From the NCBI GenBank assembly GCA_905221605.1, contig CAJNDS010002568.1, positions 278,501 to 342,500 on the forward strand: a DNA stretch of 64,000 nucleotides, given 5' to 3'. How positions within the stretch are numbered: the stretch's first letter is position 1; each line of letters starts with the position of its first letter. Under the pieces are notes generated by a model. It ran no database searches. It had not been told where the DNA came from and was given only the letters and a program-made list of their open reading frames with translations. Positions 21,001 to 29,511 of this stretch are shown here, one piece after another. The position numbers and the translations under genes were made by a program. The stretch comes from Symbiodinium natans. Lineage: Eukaryota > Sar > Dinophyceae > Suessiales > Symbiodiniaceae.

Positions 21001-22918
21001 CATCGGCTCCTGGCGCATCCTTTGTCTTCACCTTTGGGTCACACTGCTCGTACGGCTCCTGCACGAGTCCCACAAGATCATCCATCTTGTGCTCCAGGGG
21101 CTCAGGACCTTCCTTTTTTCCAGCCAATGGCCTTGCCTCATCTGCTGCAGTTCGCTCGGTGTCGACTTCCGGCGAACTTCCAGACGGCAACACTTCTCCC
21201 TTCATGGGAGTGGACCCATCATTGGAGTCTTTTGTCTCACCTTCTGCAGCAGGCAAATTTTCTTCCACTGCAGGGCTATTGAATTGATCATCCACGGCAG
21301 GTACATTTTCTTCCACCGCAGGCTCCTTTGGTTCCATGGTTTCCAAAGGGGAATTGTCACCAACATTGACCACAGCTGCCTCATCGGCTCCGGTGTAGCC
21401 CTTGCCATTTCGTTCCTCGCAGCTAACTTCAGGTTGCACCAGTGCGTCCACCTGTGAACCTCCATCATCAGCTGCTGCGGAGACCTGCGCCCCATTGTTG
21501 CAGTCGCCCGTGGAACGTGACACCATATGCGCCTCAACCCGTGCTTCCTTCGCACTCCAGGTACTATCTGGCGCATTGACCCGCGCATCATTGGCGCTCC
21601 AGGCCTCATCTTTCAGATCTTCCGTGTCTCCAGCTATTCCAGAAGCTTCTTTTTTCTCTTGAACGGCAGGATTCTTGGCACCAAACGAAGAGACCTCCTC
21701 AGTCGCAACACACAACTTTTTCCCTCCGTCTTCCAAATCTCCAGGACCACCTTCCTGAACGACAGGTACCACATCCACCACTCGCTCTTCTGCAGCCGAC
21801 ACAGTTCCGATCACCACATTGGGCATTTTTCCTTCCGGACCCACCGATTCCACCGCTGCCACACCCTCAGAAAGCGCTTCCATTTCTTCCCGATCCAGAT
21901 GTTGAGCTTCAGCGGGGTCTGCTCGGTTTCCAGAAATCTCCTCCTCATCAGGAGAACCCGAGGTCGGGGCGTCACCACCAGCCCTAGGACCGCTATCCCT
22001 GATAGTAGAGAAAAAATCTTTTTCACCTAAACTATTTACACTACCCTGGAATGCCCTCGTAGACTCAGGCGTCGGAGTAGAGGATGAAGAACCCAGTGCA
22101 GCCTCCATTTCCAGCTCATTGCCCGAAGGAGACCCAACCACCTCGTCACTCTTCATCTTTTCACCTACAACCGGCAACGTCCACTTGCTTTCCTGCGTAT
22201 CCAGGCAGTAGTAATATTGTCTCCCATCTTCATGGAGGTGCCATTCCCACGTTGTCCCATCGCACGCTTTGATCAGATGCTCATCTTTCCGAAAACCATC
22301 CCTTTCAGAGACTTGACGCATCTCATCCTCTTCTTCTGACAACTGTCGCAACCTTTCAGCCTCCATCTGTAAGATCTCCTCCTCCCCCATGGCGTATTCA
22401 GCAGCTGGTGCAGCTTCAAAGCTGTCCGCACCCTTCTGTTCGTAACCGCTTCCACCACCTTGGGAACTCGAAGAGGGATCCCCTTTAATCTTGTTCAGAG
22501 GCCTCCTGGCCGCTTGCAGCACTTCTCCAATCAGATCGGTCTGAGACCCTTGGTCTACCATTCGGCCCGAAGTCGAAGTCGACGGCTGATACCCATGTTT
22601 TTGCAACACTCGTAAAACAGTCACCTCCATTTCACGATCTATACCACCAGTCGCGTCCCAGTTCCTTTTTTCACCAGGCTTTGGCGATACAGAGACAGCA
22701 CGTCCTTCAGCTTCAGCATTGCTAACCATATCCACATTGGGATTCATACCCACATTGGGGTTTTCCGCAACCAAGGCTTCTTCCAGATGTTCTTCAGCGC
22801 CGGGAATCACCTCTTCCAGCACCGCTCTTTCACCCAGAGACTCAGCTGCACCATTTCCAGCCCCACCATTCTGTCCACCATCCGAGGAAGGTTGGAGCCA
22901 TCGCTTGGGAGAAGGCAT
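15074..22918 (-). CDS. 2614-residue CCCH zinc-finger protein of the LTR element
   Basis: This is a single uninterrupted frame with ATG at 22918. Domains by approximate residue: WW-like 217-247 (TTWEWHLHEDGRQYYYC); S1/OB-like 664-726 (EIMGLVRCINGYGAFLDHG); three CCCH fingers at 969-991, 1061-1082 and 1116-1138; a SAM- or HhH-like segment at 1241-1293; and three more CCCH fingers at 2198-2221, 2231-2253 and 2259-2281. Finger spacing is C-x7to9-C-x5to6-C-x3-H. Lys-rich stretches near 2490 could be nuclear signals. Acidic, low-complexity linkers fill the rest. CCCH fingers suggest RNA binding, which in this context fits a gag-like packaging role, though a captured host gene is possible. No pol motifs were found. 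The lack of introns contrasts with all neighbouring genes. Confidence 0.85.
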   Translation of the reverse strand: MPSPKRWLQPSSDGGQNGGAGNGAAESLGERAVLEEVIPGAEEHLEEALVAENPNVGMNPNVDMVSNAEAEGRAVSVSPKPGEKRNWDATGGIDREMEVTVLRVLQKHGYQPSTSTSGRMVDQGSQTDLIGEVLQAARRPLNKIKGDPSSSSQGGGSGYEQKGADSFEAAPAAEYAMGEEEILQMEAERLRQLSEEEDEMRQVSERDGFRKDEHLIKACDGTTWEWHLHEDGRQYYYCLDTQESKWTLPVVGEKMKSDEVVGSPSGNELEMEAALGSSSSTPTPESTRAFQGSVNSLGEKDFFSTIRDSGPRAGGDAPTSGSPDEEEISGNRADPAEAQHLDREEMEALSEGVAAVESVGPEGKMPNVVIGTVSAAEERVVDVVPVVQEGGPGDLEDGGKKLCVATEEVSSFGAKNPAVQEKKEASGIAGDTEDLKDEAWSANDARVNAPDSTWSAKEARVEAHMVSRSTGDCNNGAQVSAAADDGGSQVDALVQPEVSCEERNGKGYTGADEAAVVNVGDNSPLETMEPKEPAVEENVPAVDDQFNSPAVEENLPAAEGETKDSNDGSTPMKGEVLPSGSSPEVDTERTAADEARPLAGKKEGPEPLEHKMDDLVGLVQEPYEQCDPKVKTKDAPGADDTEMVSEEHAKKVPRTGALESPGKHCYQEGDEIMGLVRCINGYGAFLDHGDVNVLVPAEGNNTYQFKFGDTVNGTVKRVEDDGTIILDTFLVLEEDEEDSSSTLRKWKPSGWSTWWTDSWYAGQWYQDSGSQWDWKREEEQSDGRVADQELSSEEREERQLYGEKIYKALLENGNEDEAYVGKITGMLLGRPMEELQECVADHAFLNAEARRAYGILQNDGWKPDGTESTGLGKLSTFSRKQYHNALFELACRKRRFTGPVVGEAVATVLNQGEDEFWNALWLDTKLFLQELDGAVQSMSKRENKPMEAYMDPDQYKKAYMTPQTVSPGYSKLCKFFNKGRCRNGDGCPYEHRRYGEGWPEGGSTEPKNSQEAGDEDGNIGDPPTEEGTVDEAQQEREDLAFRAKYNFGKGASKGEPTSGEPKGRLCLYYNQGGCKYGTTCRYLHNDDIALEGTWEPGKSWDNASRKALRDAGFHQCCFDYYIRGRCRKGLNFCKYSHDEMSDERLANLKHLVHVANQVRFEKERGWEISDRSTFQPPASGGVESSSSSAPKALQMTNVSQKEGEKGILDEAEADEQKNSVAESTGTRLQNPEEPIENWMARNEHLWVYTPHVSEVMITLGVTNVSDLQEFIFVEDLVDKGINKVTACKILQLVGGVRYRPEGPEKAVPSDASVRVQQSSGSKGTGREAVRTLTQVREAEGSGAKTMPRGSYRELFDKVRYRDAWTLAQRSPLCVQKLQLVGVGMPPVNPPTKKYRSRSNPVRRGRPLLDKKQVRQVPRSRSQRRVQPAEVVEKPKPLELKPRGGLSYRFSRAWADVVDDDDQAEALVSYAASSSDSSEEETNAAQRMREIFLQERDSQRTAIRGNVPLGGSSGPNDGQKKSVHLGEGRDKASRGETRQEVTSQVFSLPQPSRRTEQSQKRARDGSVMVGSLAVGSTDEVLPGQGVAGQVNVSESAQVLPGQEVAGQETALEGAVQISGEETDQKEGEGGSNELRGDGAKILDVCPVKNDLQQLLVKGLLTRIYWKVAVGKLPVGQRDCQKGSNKMDRNLVISMSSEGASEQDENLALEDDADQSMGDGAMVVMVYDPGTLIQSPTTDWVMRRGLTDRTVWPAMASMAQRICAEMVQVDEMNAQLGTGALLFQRRDQGYYCDLHHSFHDNPCLPAVGNYPLSVMGALLSPGLEGEFKNTDKFGTAMEAIAYDWSRSPGMEVHIELMARVAKLVHPFLTLGAQGSVMVSEFLWQLGRAQLMEFLQAATCADQLEVLWRRMDDDADEEVDPSTAVLEVLGPEDAVLDQGSNESLIPIEDAGGETIGDTGRDGKAPEVSPEEETSSGSSRLADTRIFLWSVYSRVASNFSMQDRTTGKIFDSTKGYPGEGPNNDDNSSSKRNLPWISEDYLDEVVSKKMERSSDMDGLDGFVPGSEGPLEKVEVENVTASKILMALWKKGYRAGYRRLCRLNASGCKVGAMKRPIKRVQKIGARKAFMKMFNVFGSSQHGSGAGGKPIMKVVGPRPGFPAVLQASNTDSTLGEGSSSQAHGNVHVEQNRPMDRYEAERLEKRKKGFCYWFSKGKDRCKFGEDCKFIHSEDDVVLHSYWCKYYVAGRPCFAGKECEFSHDATGVRCIQFARSGKCRYGDRCVFEHGVPLDEQRPRSPRTPPRDGPRRSSGANGGEKEISPEQFDDGEEDFMVYDDDTKMTELLMEAISFLSNGQPDLARAEADPLFKLLKFTGDTDQMDQEWVSWTNGMLSVLELHEVVKSYDVSLAEVEEWVNDLRIWYERANLGEEKDSKRGKKRSLERESSKDIPAEKEVVETSETEVAVEEEMKKVKKKRKAAAIEDPYTLMVPKPKKMPAIIEKGGSSSNVVVSAVEKASKMRTKSNVGGKTKKKEKSQSPKKEEVVMVQGPEEKDRPSDADAPASTTVNAELGQSCQAIEDAKREGLVSSIQRCVQDPVLTVSDLEYILLQLHLKIANNRKKK

Positions 22919-22973
22919 TGCTTCTTGATCCCAAAGATCTTAAGACAACACTCAATCGCAGGGAACCTAACTT

Positions 22974-22985
22974 GGGCTCATAACC
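22974..22985 (-). promoter_or_regulatory. Primer-binding site complementary to initiator tRNA-Met anticodon arm
   Basis: The plus strand reads GGGCTCATAACC directly next to the 5' LTR. This is the anticodon stem-loop of fungal-type initiator tRNA-Met (CAT anticodon flanked by T and AA). A primer site matching the anticodon arm rather than the 3' CCA end is the hallmark of half-tRNA priming, known in Drosophila copia and yeast Ty5. It therefore suggests copia-superfamily ancestry. Confidence 0.7.
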
Positions 22986-23272
22986 TACGGGGGCAACCGA
23001 AAGGGAACAGGAAAAGAAACCAACCCTCAACAGTCGCCTATATGGATTTCCCAGATCGAACCAGAAACAAGAACACCCACCCCTACGGGGACAGGATAAG
23101 GGAGAAGGGACGGGACTACTCCAACCCGTTAAACCCAACCCCAGACGTACGTACTTTTTCAACAAAAGCTGACGGCTCTTGGCCATCTTGAGCCATACAA
23201 GATTTCCGGGTTCATTGACCCTTCCAACCCCCAACACTAACTCCTTTCTACAATACCAGTTGCAGCTCCGCA
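22986..23272 (-). repeat. 5' LTR of the element
   Basis: It is identical to 14416-14702 and presumably contains the element promoter. No TATA-like box stands out. Confidence 0.93.
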
Positions 23273-23318
23273 TAGGGTTTAGGGTTTAGGGTTTAGGGTT
23301 TAGGGTTTAGGGTTTAGG

Positions 23319-23472
23319 AGTATCCCTAAATTTATAGGGTTCTTAGGGGGGGTAGGTACTTCGGGAACCTTAGGCAAGCTTAGGGAGCCTTAGGGAGTAG
23401 TGGGGAGTTTTAGGGAACCCTGGGTTACATACCCCCATTGAACCCCCCTCCCTTAAGAACCCTACAATAACC
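23319..23472. mobile_element. Family-5 inverted-repeat element
   Basis: It runs from ATAGGGTTCTTAGGGGGG to CCCCCTCCCTTAAGAACCCT, giving inverted ends, with GAAGCTTAGGGAGCCTTAGGG-like blocks inside. Copies lie at 12094-12200 and 55240-55378, and a degraded one at 51663-51752. Confidence 0.65.
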
Positions 23473-23735
23473 CTTATCCTACTACGCAGCCCCCAGCAAC
23501 CATATTATAATCAGGGCACCCTTTTTTGTTGATTACTTCAATTAAAACTACTCAGAACCAAAAAAGGGAAAAGTGCCACTGGACCACCAAGTTATAGATC
23601 TTACGCCCTAGCCCACAGGGAGTGTAAATTAGATGCCTGTCGGCTGAAAGGCCACGAAATCTTGACATGCAGGGCATTTGAATCCCAAAAAACCCTGAAA
23701 CAAAACCCCAAACCCCAAAACCACAAACCCTAAAC

Positions 23736-23829
23736 GCCCCGTTCCGTACATCCGTTGCCATGGTGAATTTTGAGGGACATCCACCTTGATGGCATTGTAG
23801 CCCTTTGTCGGCCCGTTGTGGAAGGTAAC
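23736..23829 (-). CDS. Exon with cold-shock-domain-like C-terminal strand
   Basis: After GCGGCAG the frame reads VTFHNGPTKGYNAIKVDVP, which resembles the last strands of a cold-shock domain (V-F-...-GP-KG--A--V). The plus strand has stops in all frames. The donor GTTTAGGG is the first unit of a telomere-derived tract. Other exons of this RNA-binding protein were not identified. Confidence 0.5.
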
Positions 23830-24495
23830 CTGCCGCACCAAAGCTCAAGAATCGTATTGCTCAAAGCCTCAAAGCAGTGCACGCTTTTGAAGTGGCTGCC
23901 TCGCTGAGCTTGCGACCCTCCGGAAGGCTGTTTGCCCTAGTTAGACGCTTCTTTGCCCTGTACCCTAGAACCTAAAACGTGTGTAGGGGGCTGCTCAGAA
24001 CTAGGCTACGTTGCTTAAGTACCCACCACAGCAAGGAGGACCCTTAGTGGCCAGCATTGAGGGGCTCTTGGGAAGTGCAAGTAGGGCTTACACAGGCTAT
24101 TGGGGGTTTACTTGTGCACCTGCCAGAGGTGTGACTCCTACCCCCGGAAGCCAGGCAAGCCCTAAACCCTAAACCCTCAAACCCTTGCAGAAGCTGAACG
24201 AGTTCGGGCCGTGTCTTGGCTGTTCTGAATTAGGGTCCTTTCTAGGAGATTCTACTGTTGAAAAGTTCCTACATCGTGGACTAAGGTAGCATACGGTATA
24301 TGACCCCAATTCTAGGGTTCCCTAGTCCCCGAGACAAAACAGTTTGAAACAACCCCCTACACTACTATTTGCCTAAGAACCCCCAAAAAAGTTCAACATG
24401 TTCTTCCTTACAAGGGGTTAGAATGGTTCATTATTATATATATATATATATTTTTGTTTTTTTTTTTTTTGGGGGGGGGTGGTTCCTAAGCCAAC

Positions 24496-24549
24496 AGAGA
24501 GCGCCTCCATACCCTCCTCCCAGTGCTCATCGTTAAAGGCAGCCTGAAA
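24496..24549 (-). CDS. Short exon, acidic peptide
   Basis: QAAFNDEHWEEGMEALS lies between a TAGTAAG acceptor and a GTTGG donor that is the end of a family-6 element (24366-24495). A tiny exon (about 24333-24365, VSNCFVSGTR) may follow. No family recognised. Confidence 0.45.
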
Positions 24550-24902
24550 CTTACTAGGGCAGCAGGGTTTAGGGTGTCGGGTTTAGGGTTGCTTGCTGTT
24601 GGTTAGCAGGGAATGGGGGAATGAGTCATGAGGTACCCTATATAATCCCTTAAAGGGTATATATTGGGCCCTCATGCCCTCATTCCGTGCTCACCAACAC
24701 TAAGGAAAAGGAGACGAGGGGCGTCCATATAGGGTTTAGGGGTCGTTTGAGCCGCTAAACCTACAACCCTAAGTTGAGGGTTTAGGGGTTAAGGTTTCCC
24801 AAAGGCCCTGAATCCTCCTCAAAACTCTAAGCCCTGTAAACCCTCTAAAACCCAACAAGTTCCCCTCTTCGAAGAAGTTAAACCCTGAACCCTGAACTCT
24901 AG

Positions 24903-24987
24903 GATGCGCGCCGCCAAGAAAAAAACATCATGCGCTTCAACACCGACACTCTTGTGCAGGCCGGCAGCGTACGTCAATACGCTGAGG
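24903..24987. other. Coding-like island, strand unresolved
   Basis: The plus frame (RRQEKNIMRFNTDTLVQAG, AG before, GTTTAG after) and the minus frame (SVLTYAAGLHKSVGVEAHD, TCAG before) are both open and plausible. Neighbouring exons favour minus. Islands at 25063-25330 and 25432-25600 are similar. Confidence 0.45.
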
Positions 24988-25628
24988 GTTTAGTGTTTGG
25001 GGTTTAGGGTTTAGGGTTTAAGGTTTAGGGATAGGGCTTCGTGACGGCATGTCGATACCAGTCTCGGTAGGTTCGAGAAGCTCTGCAGATAAGATGGGTT
25101 CTACTTCCGAGCTCGGAGGTTTCCGGCCGGACAGGGACAGGTAACCACACTGACTACACGCAGCTGCGGGCAGAGACAGGGATGCAGATTTGACTCAGGG
25201 AAATTCGCCGCGCAAGCTTGAACAAGGCACCGTTGGGATTTAGAACTGGAGCCGGCCATCAGGACATCTTTGCTCGGCATCGGGTGGTGCCCCCCGCTTT
25301 TGGAGTCTACCCTAAACCGTAAACCCTCAAACCCCCAAACCCCTAAACCCCGGAGAGGTAGCACCCTAAACCCTAAACCCTAAACCCTAAACCCTAAACC
25401 CTAAACCCTAAAACTAACTGTTTATGGCTTTAGGTCATGGAAGCCTCCTCCCTATGTTCTCGCAGAAGCAAAAAAGGAGCGACCCTAAACCCTAAATCCC
25501 AACCCGAACATGGATGGAAGTCGAGTAAGGCTTCGGCCACCAACTGCTTCACCTGGAAGTCTCACACACGGGGGTGGCATGATTGCCACGGGAAGGTTAG
25601 GGTTTAGGATGTAAGGTTTAGGGTTTAG

Positions 25629-26196
25629 GGCATCCTATTCTTGGGGTGCATCGAAAGCTACGCGTGTTTGTAACCACGGAACACAACTCACAACATCCAG
25701 CAGATTTGTCATTGTGGCAATGCCGTCCGAAGGGGGCCACCCTAAACCCTAACCCCAAACCCTAAACCCTAAGCCCATCATCATAGAACTACAGCCACGT
25801 GTAGATCATCCCAAGCCCGATATCCTCTACTTGAAGGTTCATGGTACTCATTAACCAACTATAGCCCCTTAAGTGCCCTAATATGGTCATAAGTTAAATA
25901 GGCCGGTGGCCTCTTTATCTGTTGCCCTTATACCTTAATATAGCCCCTAGATACCCTAATAAGAACCCCCCACAGAAGCCCTACTTAAAGAGACCACCAA
26001 CCAATGGAAGAAGTACAGTTATACTTGGTTACTAAGTACCATGAACCTGCAAGTACCCTAAACCCTAAACCCTAAACCCTAAACCCTAAACCCTAAACCC
26101 TAAACCCTAAACCCTAAACCCTCTTAAGTACCATGAACCTCCAGAGGTCGCTAGCCCGCCTTCGTCTGGAAATCGCTGTTGAGCTGCTTTGCGTAG
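25629..26196 (-). CDS. Three-exon gene piece, unknown protein
   Basis: Exon 1 (26156-26196) encodes YAKQLNSDFQTKA after CTCCAG. Exon 2 (25793-25829) continues in phase as VEDIGLGMIYTW. Exon 3 (25629-25741) continues in phase as LVAPFGRHCHNDKSAGCCEL after TTTAG. Intron 1 holds a TTTAGGG array plus a family-2 element whose end CTTCAAG supplies the acceptor; intron 2 is a short array. Likely upstream exons at 26650-26699 (KEAYSSAANDVLPIQ, donor CAG/GTACGT) and 26590-26629 share the strand. Domain unknown. Confidence 0.45.
25830..26053. mobile_element. Family-2 inverted-repeat element in an intron
   Basis: The ends are CTTGAAGGTTCATGGTACTC and GGTTACTAAGTACCATGAACC (inverted). The larger middle holds two segments resembling TATAGCCCCTTAAGTACCC. 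Confidence 0.6.
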
Positions 26197-26210
26197 CTGG
26201 AGAGCCTTGG

Positions 26211-26389
26211 GTTTAGGGTTTAGGGTTTAGGGTTAAGGGTTAAGGGTTAAGGGTTAAGGGTTAAGGGTTAAGGGTTAAGGGTTTAGGGTTTAGGGTTTAG
26301 GGTTTAGGGTTTAGGGTTTAGGGTTTAGGGTTGAGGGCTCAGGGTTCAGGGTTCAGGGTTTAGGGTTTAGGGTTTAGTGTTTAGGTGGG
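26211..26389. repeat. TTTAGGG array with a homogeneous GGGTTAA block
   Basis: Canonical units flank seven consecutive GGGTTAA units (26230-26280). The array ends in TTCAGGG and TTGAGGG variants. Confidence 0.9.
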
Positions 26390-26814
26390 CTTCTTATAGG
26401 TCTTCTGCAGCTTTATAGGGTTTATAGGGTTTCGGGTGGGAGAGCAAGTTTGGACGTCAATCGAGTCCAAGATTTGGCCATCCGCCTGGGAGCCATCAAA
26501 TGAGCTCCACGTGTCCTGTTTAGGGTTTAGGGTTTAGTGTTTAGGGTTTAGCAAATCAAATACGATGTAAGGCTACCTGCACCTCAACACGGCAGGAAAG
26601 CCTGACATTTGAAGCAAACCATGCCCCTGAAGTCTAAAGCCCACGTACCTGAATCGGGAGCACATCATTTGCAGCTGAAGAGTATGCTTCTTTGCTGCAT
26701 CATGTAACCCTCGAAGAACTGAAGCCGAAGCCCTAAACCCTAAACCCTAAACTCTAAACTCTAAACCCTAAGCCCTAAACCCTAAACTCTAAACCCTTTT
26801 CGTGAAGCCCCAGG

Positions 26815-26950
26815 GCTACACCATGGATTTTCCTCTGCCATGGCCACACGCCTGCCCCTCTTCTCGCACTGCAGAACCTGTGCATTCATCAAGCCCAGGA
26901 AAACATACATGGTACCATATATATCCGCCGACCCCAGCGGTAGCAGGGCG
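26815..26950 (-). CDS. Exon with a hydrophobic stretch
   Basis: The minus frame reads SADIYGTMYVFLGLMNAQVL then CEKRGRRVAMAEENPW. The hydrophobic run could be a membrane helix. No family assigned. The plus strand also has an open frame. Confidence 0.35.
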
Positions 26951-27002
26951 GCGTCAGTGAAGACCCCCCACCGCCCTCACCGCCCTCACCCGCTCTCACA
27001 GC

Positions 27003-27950
27003 ATGCTGCTCATGACACCAAGAATTGGAGTGTTTTTGCATTGTTTGGCTTCAGTGCATGCCCAAACCCCGCCACCCATCGCCTTCACCCATGACGCCTT
27101 GAATTGGACCTTTGACCCCCCCCCACCCCATCCATTCAGGTGGTTTAAAGGGTCCAGTGCATGCCCCCCCCACGCCCCCCCACGACGCCCCCCCTCACCC
27201 CCCCAACCCCCCCCCACCACCCCCCCCACCCCCCCCCCCACCCCACCCCCCCCACCCCCCCCACCCCCCCCCCCCCCCCCCACCCCCCCCCCCACCCCCC
27301 CCACCTCCTGTAGGCCTCACCCCCCCCCCACCCCCAAACCCCCCGCCCCTCACAAATCCCCACCCCCCCCCACCCCCCCCCCACCCCCCCCCAACCCCCC
27401 CCCCCCAACCCCCCCCCCCACCCCCCCCACCCCCCCCCCCCCCACCCCCCCCCCCACCCCCCCCACCCCCCCCCCCCCCCCCCACCACCCCCCCCCCCCC
27501 CCCCACCCACCCCCCCCCCCCCCCGCACCCCCACCCTGTAGGCCTCCCCCTGCTCCACCCCTGACCAATCTCTGGTGTTTTAAGGGTTCCAGGCCATGCC
27601 CCACCGCTCTCATCACTCCCCCTCCCTATGCCCCGCCCCTGAATCTCTAGTTTGAGCCTTCCGCCCCCAACTCCACCAACCCTCCCTGTCCACACGCCGC
27701 GCTCCACCCTGCCTTCGGCCCCAACCCTCTCACCAGAGCTGGTCAAATGAGTCAGGCCCCTTTCCGCCAGCCGCCCCCACCCTCTCCCACTCCCACTCCC
27801 GAACCCTCCCACCAACCCTCCCCAGCCCTCATCATTACCCCCTCCCACCATCGTGCACCCGCTCTCACCGCTCTCATCGCTTCTTCATCTCTATGCCCCC
27901 CAGTCCACCCCTGCCTTCCGCCCCCTTGGGTCTGCGGTCGGCGGCACTGG
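27003..27950. repeat. C-rich tract with partial repeat units
   Basis: From 27115 to 27535 the plus strand is almost only C with scattered A (polypyrimidine C-rich). GGTTTAAAGGGTCCAGTGCATGCC (27139) and TTTTAAGGGTTCCAGGCCATGCC (27576) mark degenerate repeats at the borders. Long Pro or Gly open frames here are composition artefacts. Confidence 0.85.
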
Positions 27951-29060
27951 CGGTAGCCATTAAATCCGGCCCCCGCGCCGCCCGTGGTCCAGGGCGGAGC
28001 CCGCGTCGCACTAAAGCGCTAGCTTTAAGGGGCGAGCGCCCGAGCCGCCGACCCCGCCCAAAATTGCTTCAAATTCGCGCGGGGCCCTTCGGGAGGCCTC
28101 CGAAACATCCAAGGGGACGCAACACGCAGTGGTGCGAAAAGCACGAAAACCTCGTAAAAACCATGGGTTTTTACGAAAAACCGAGGCCACAAAACACCCG
28201 CAGCACCCCATTAAACCCTCACGGGCGCGCATCATCGACCCTAGCTTTTCACATGGGGCGCGCGCCAGGCCGAAACCATGTTTTTCAAGGTTTGGGGGGG
28301 GTACCGGAAGCCCAAAACCAGGCGAGCATCATGAGCATCAGCAGCCCTGGCCCGCGGACCCAAGGCAAGAAAAAACGCTGAAAAACGCTGAAATCACCGT
28401 AAATACCGTGTTTTTATGAGGGTTTTCACGCGTGCCTCCGACCCCCACCCTTGTTGCCCTTGACCCGCCACCAAAGTGCGCATCATCGAAACCCACGTCG
28501 GGGGGGGGGTCTGCTGATGCTGCTGATGCGCGGGGTCCGGGTGCATCAGCGAGCCATCGTTTCTCATGGGCTTCGTGGGGGGGTCCGGGCCCACGGCCCA
28601 GAGACCCAGCTGATGCTCATGATGCTCGGTTTGGGGGGGTGTTCCAACAGCAGAAAACCTCGTAAATACCGAGTGTTTTGTGGGTCCACGTAAAAACGCC
28701 CCTAAAATCGCTCATTTTACGCGCTCGAACGGCTTCGCGCCTACAAAACACCCGAACAGCAGGACCCCGAATGCCCTTAAGGGCATTCGGGGTCTTGCTT
28801 TTGGGGGTTTCGTGGGCACGCAAGCGTTCAAGCACATACAATCGGCGTGTTTAAGGGGGTTTTGGATGGCCTGGGGGAGGCCGCTGATGCTCATGATGCT
28901 CCCTTTCCTGGGTCCCAAAAGGCTTCCCAAGCCCAAAAACACGTGTTTACAGCGTTTTCTGAAGGTTTTTCGAAGGCAAAACGCATGCATAGAATGCTTT
29001 TAAGGCCCCCAAACCAACCCCACTGATGCTCCTGATGCGGGTGCGCGCGCGCGCGCGCGC
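27950..29060. other. GC-rich island of different composition, no telomere-type arrays
   Basis: This region lacks heptamer arrays and recognisable exons. Recurrent motifs are GCGCATCATCGA (28225, 28478), CTCATGATGCTC (28615, 28887) and CCTCGTAAA (28149, 28649). It also holds a strong palindrome (28758-28799). It reads as a dispersed repeat of unknown type rather than genes. Confidence 0.5.
28758..28799. repeat. 42-bp palindrome
   Basis: The two 21-nt arms centred at 28778/28779 (core GAATGCCCTTAAGGGCATTC) pair at all but one position, and there is no loop. It would form a strong hairpin in RNA or a cruciform in DNA. Confidence 0.9.
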
Positions 29061-29112
29061 GCGCCGGCGCGCGGGGGGGGGGTGGGGGAGGGAGGGGTGG
29101 CGAAGGCAGGAG
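29040..29112. repeat. (GC)n and purine-rich tract
   Basis: A GCGC run is followed by G-rich and GA-rich sequence (GAGAGACAGAGAGAAGG). No gene is seen. Confidence 0.8.
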
Positions 29113-29248
29113 AAAGAGAGACAGAGAGAAGGAGAGGACAAAGACACGGGAAAGAGAAGACAGTGCCAAGGTTCAAGGTTTCGTGCTTTGGGGGGCGGGG
29201 GCCGGCCCGTGCCGCTAGGCCTGAAATATATACGCATATCTATATCAC

Positions 29249-29353
29249 TTGGGATGTTGCCCCTTATACTAACAGTCCTTAATATGGATTCTGATAGGGG
29301 GAGTCCTAGAATCCCTAGTAAGGACTGTGGTCGTAGAAGGGGGAGCATCCCAG
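29249..29353. mobile_element. Family-1 inverted-repeat element
   Basis: CTTGGGATGTTGCCCC begins it and GGGGGAGCATCCCAG ends it. The inner arms ACTAACAGTCCTTA / TAAGGACTGT pair. The following island (29354-29425) is coding-like on both strands. Confidence 0.75.
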
Positions 29354-29511
29354 CAGATCGCAGATAATTCTGAAGAACTGCCCCGCTGTGCACCCCGAAA
29401 AGCACAGACTAGGATACGAGCTTTAGGGCCCAGATATATACTATGTAGGTACATGGACACCAATTAACCCCTAACCCCTAACCCCTAAACCCTCAACCCT
29501 CAACCCGAGAT

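Larger units (their letters stand above)
14411..23277 (-). mobile_element. LTR retrotransposon, 8857 bp, with TAGGG target duplication
   Basis: Two direct repeats of 287 bp (14416-14702 and 22986-23272) look identical base for base, indicating recent insertion. TAGGG at 14411-14415 and 23273-23277 is the 5-bp target duplication. The phase of the surrounding TTTAGGG array is exactly what a 5-bp duplication in a heptamer array predicts. On the coding (minus) strand the LTR starts TG and ends TA. A primer site abuts the 5' LTR and a purine tract abuts the 3' LTR. One giant ORF fills the interior. No reverse transcriptase, integrase or protease motif was seen, so the element is probably non-autonomous. 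Confidence 0.93.

Noticed and set aside
15259-22928. Many open frames of 60-167 codons inside the LTR element on both strands
   Set aside because: They are shadows of the 2614-codon frame, with no independent codon bias or domains.
27003-27851. Long Pro-rich (plus) and Gly-rich (minus) open frames of up to 218 codons
   Set aside because: They come from a nearly pure C tract without stops. No codon structure or domain.
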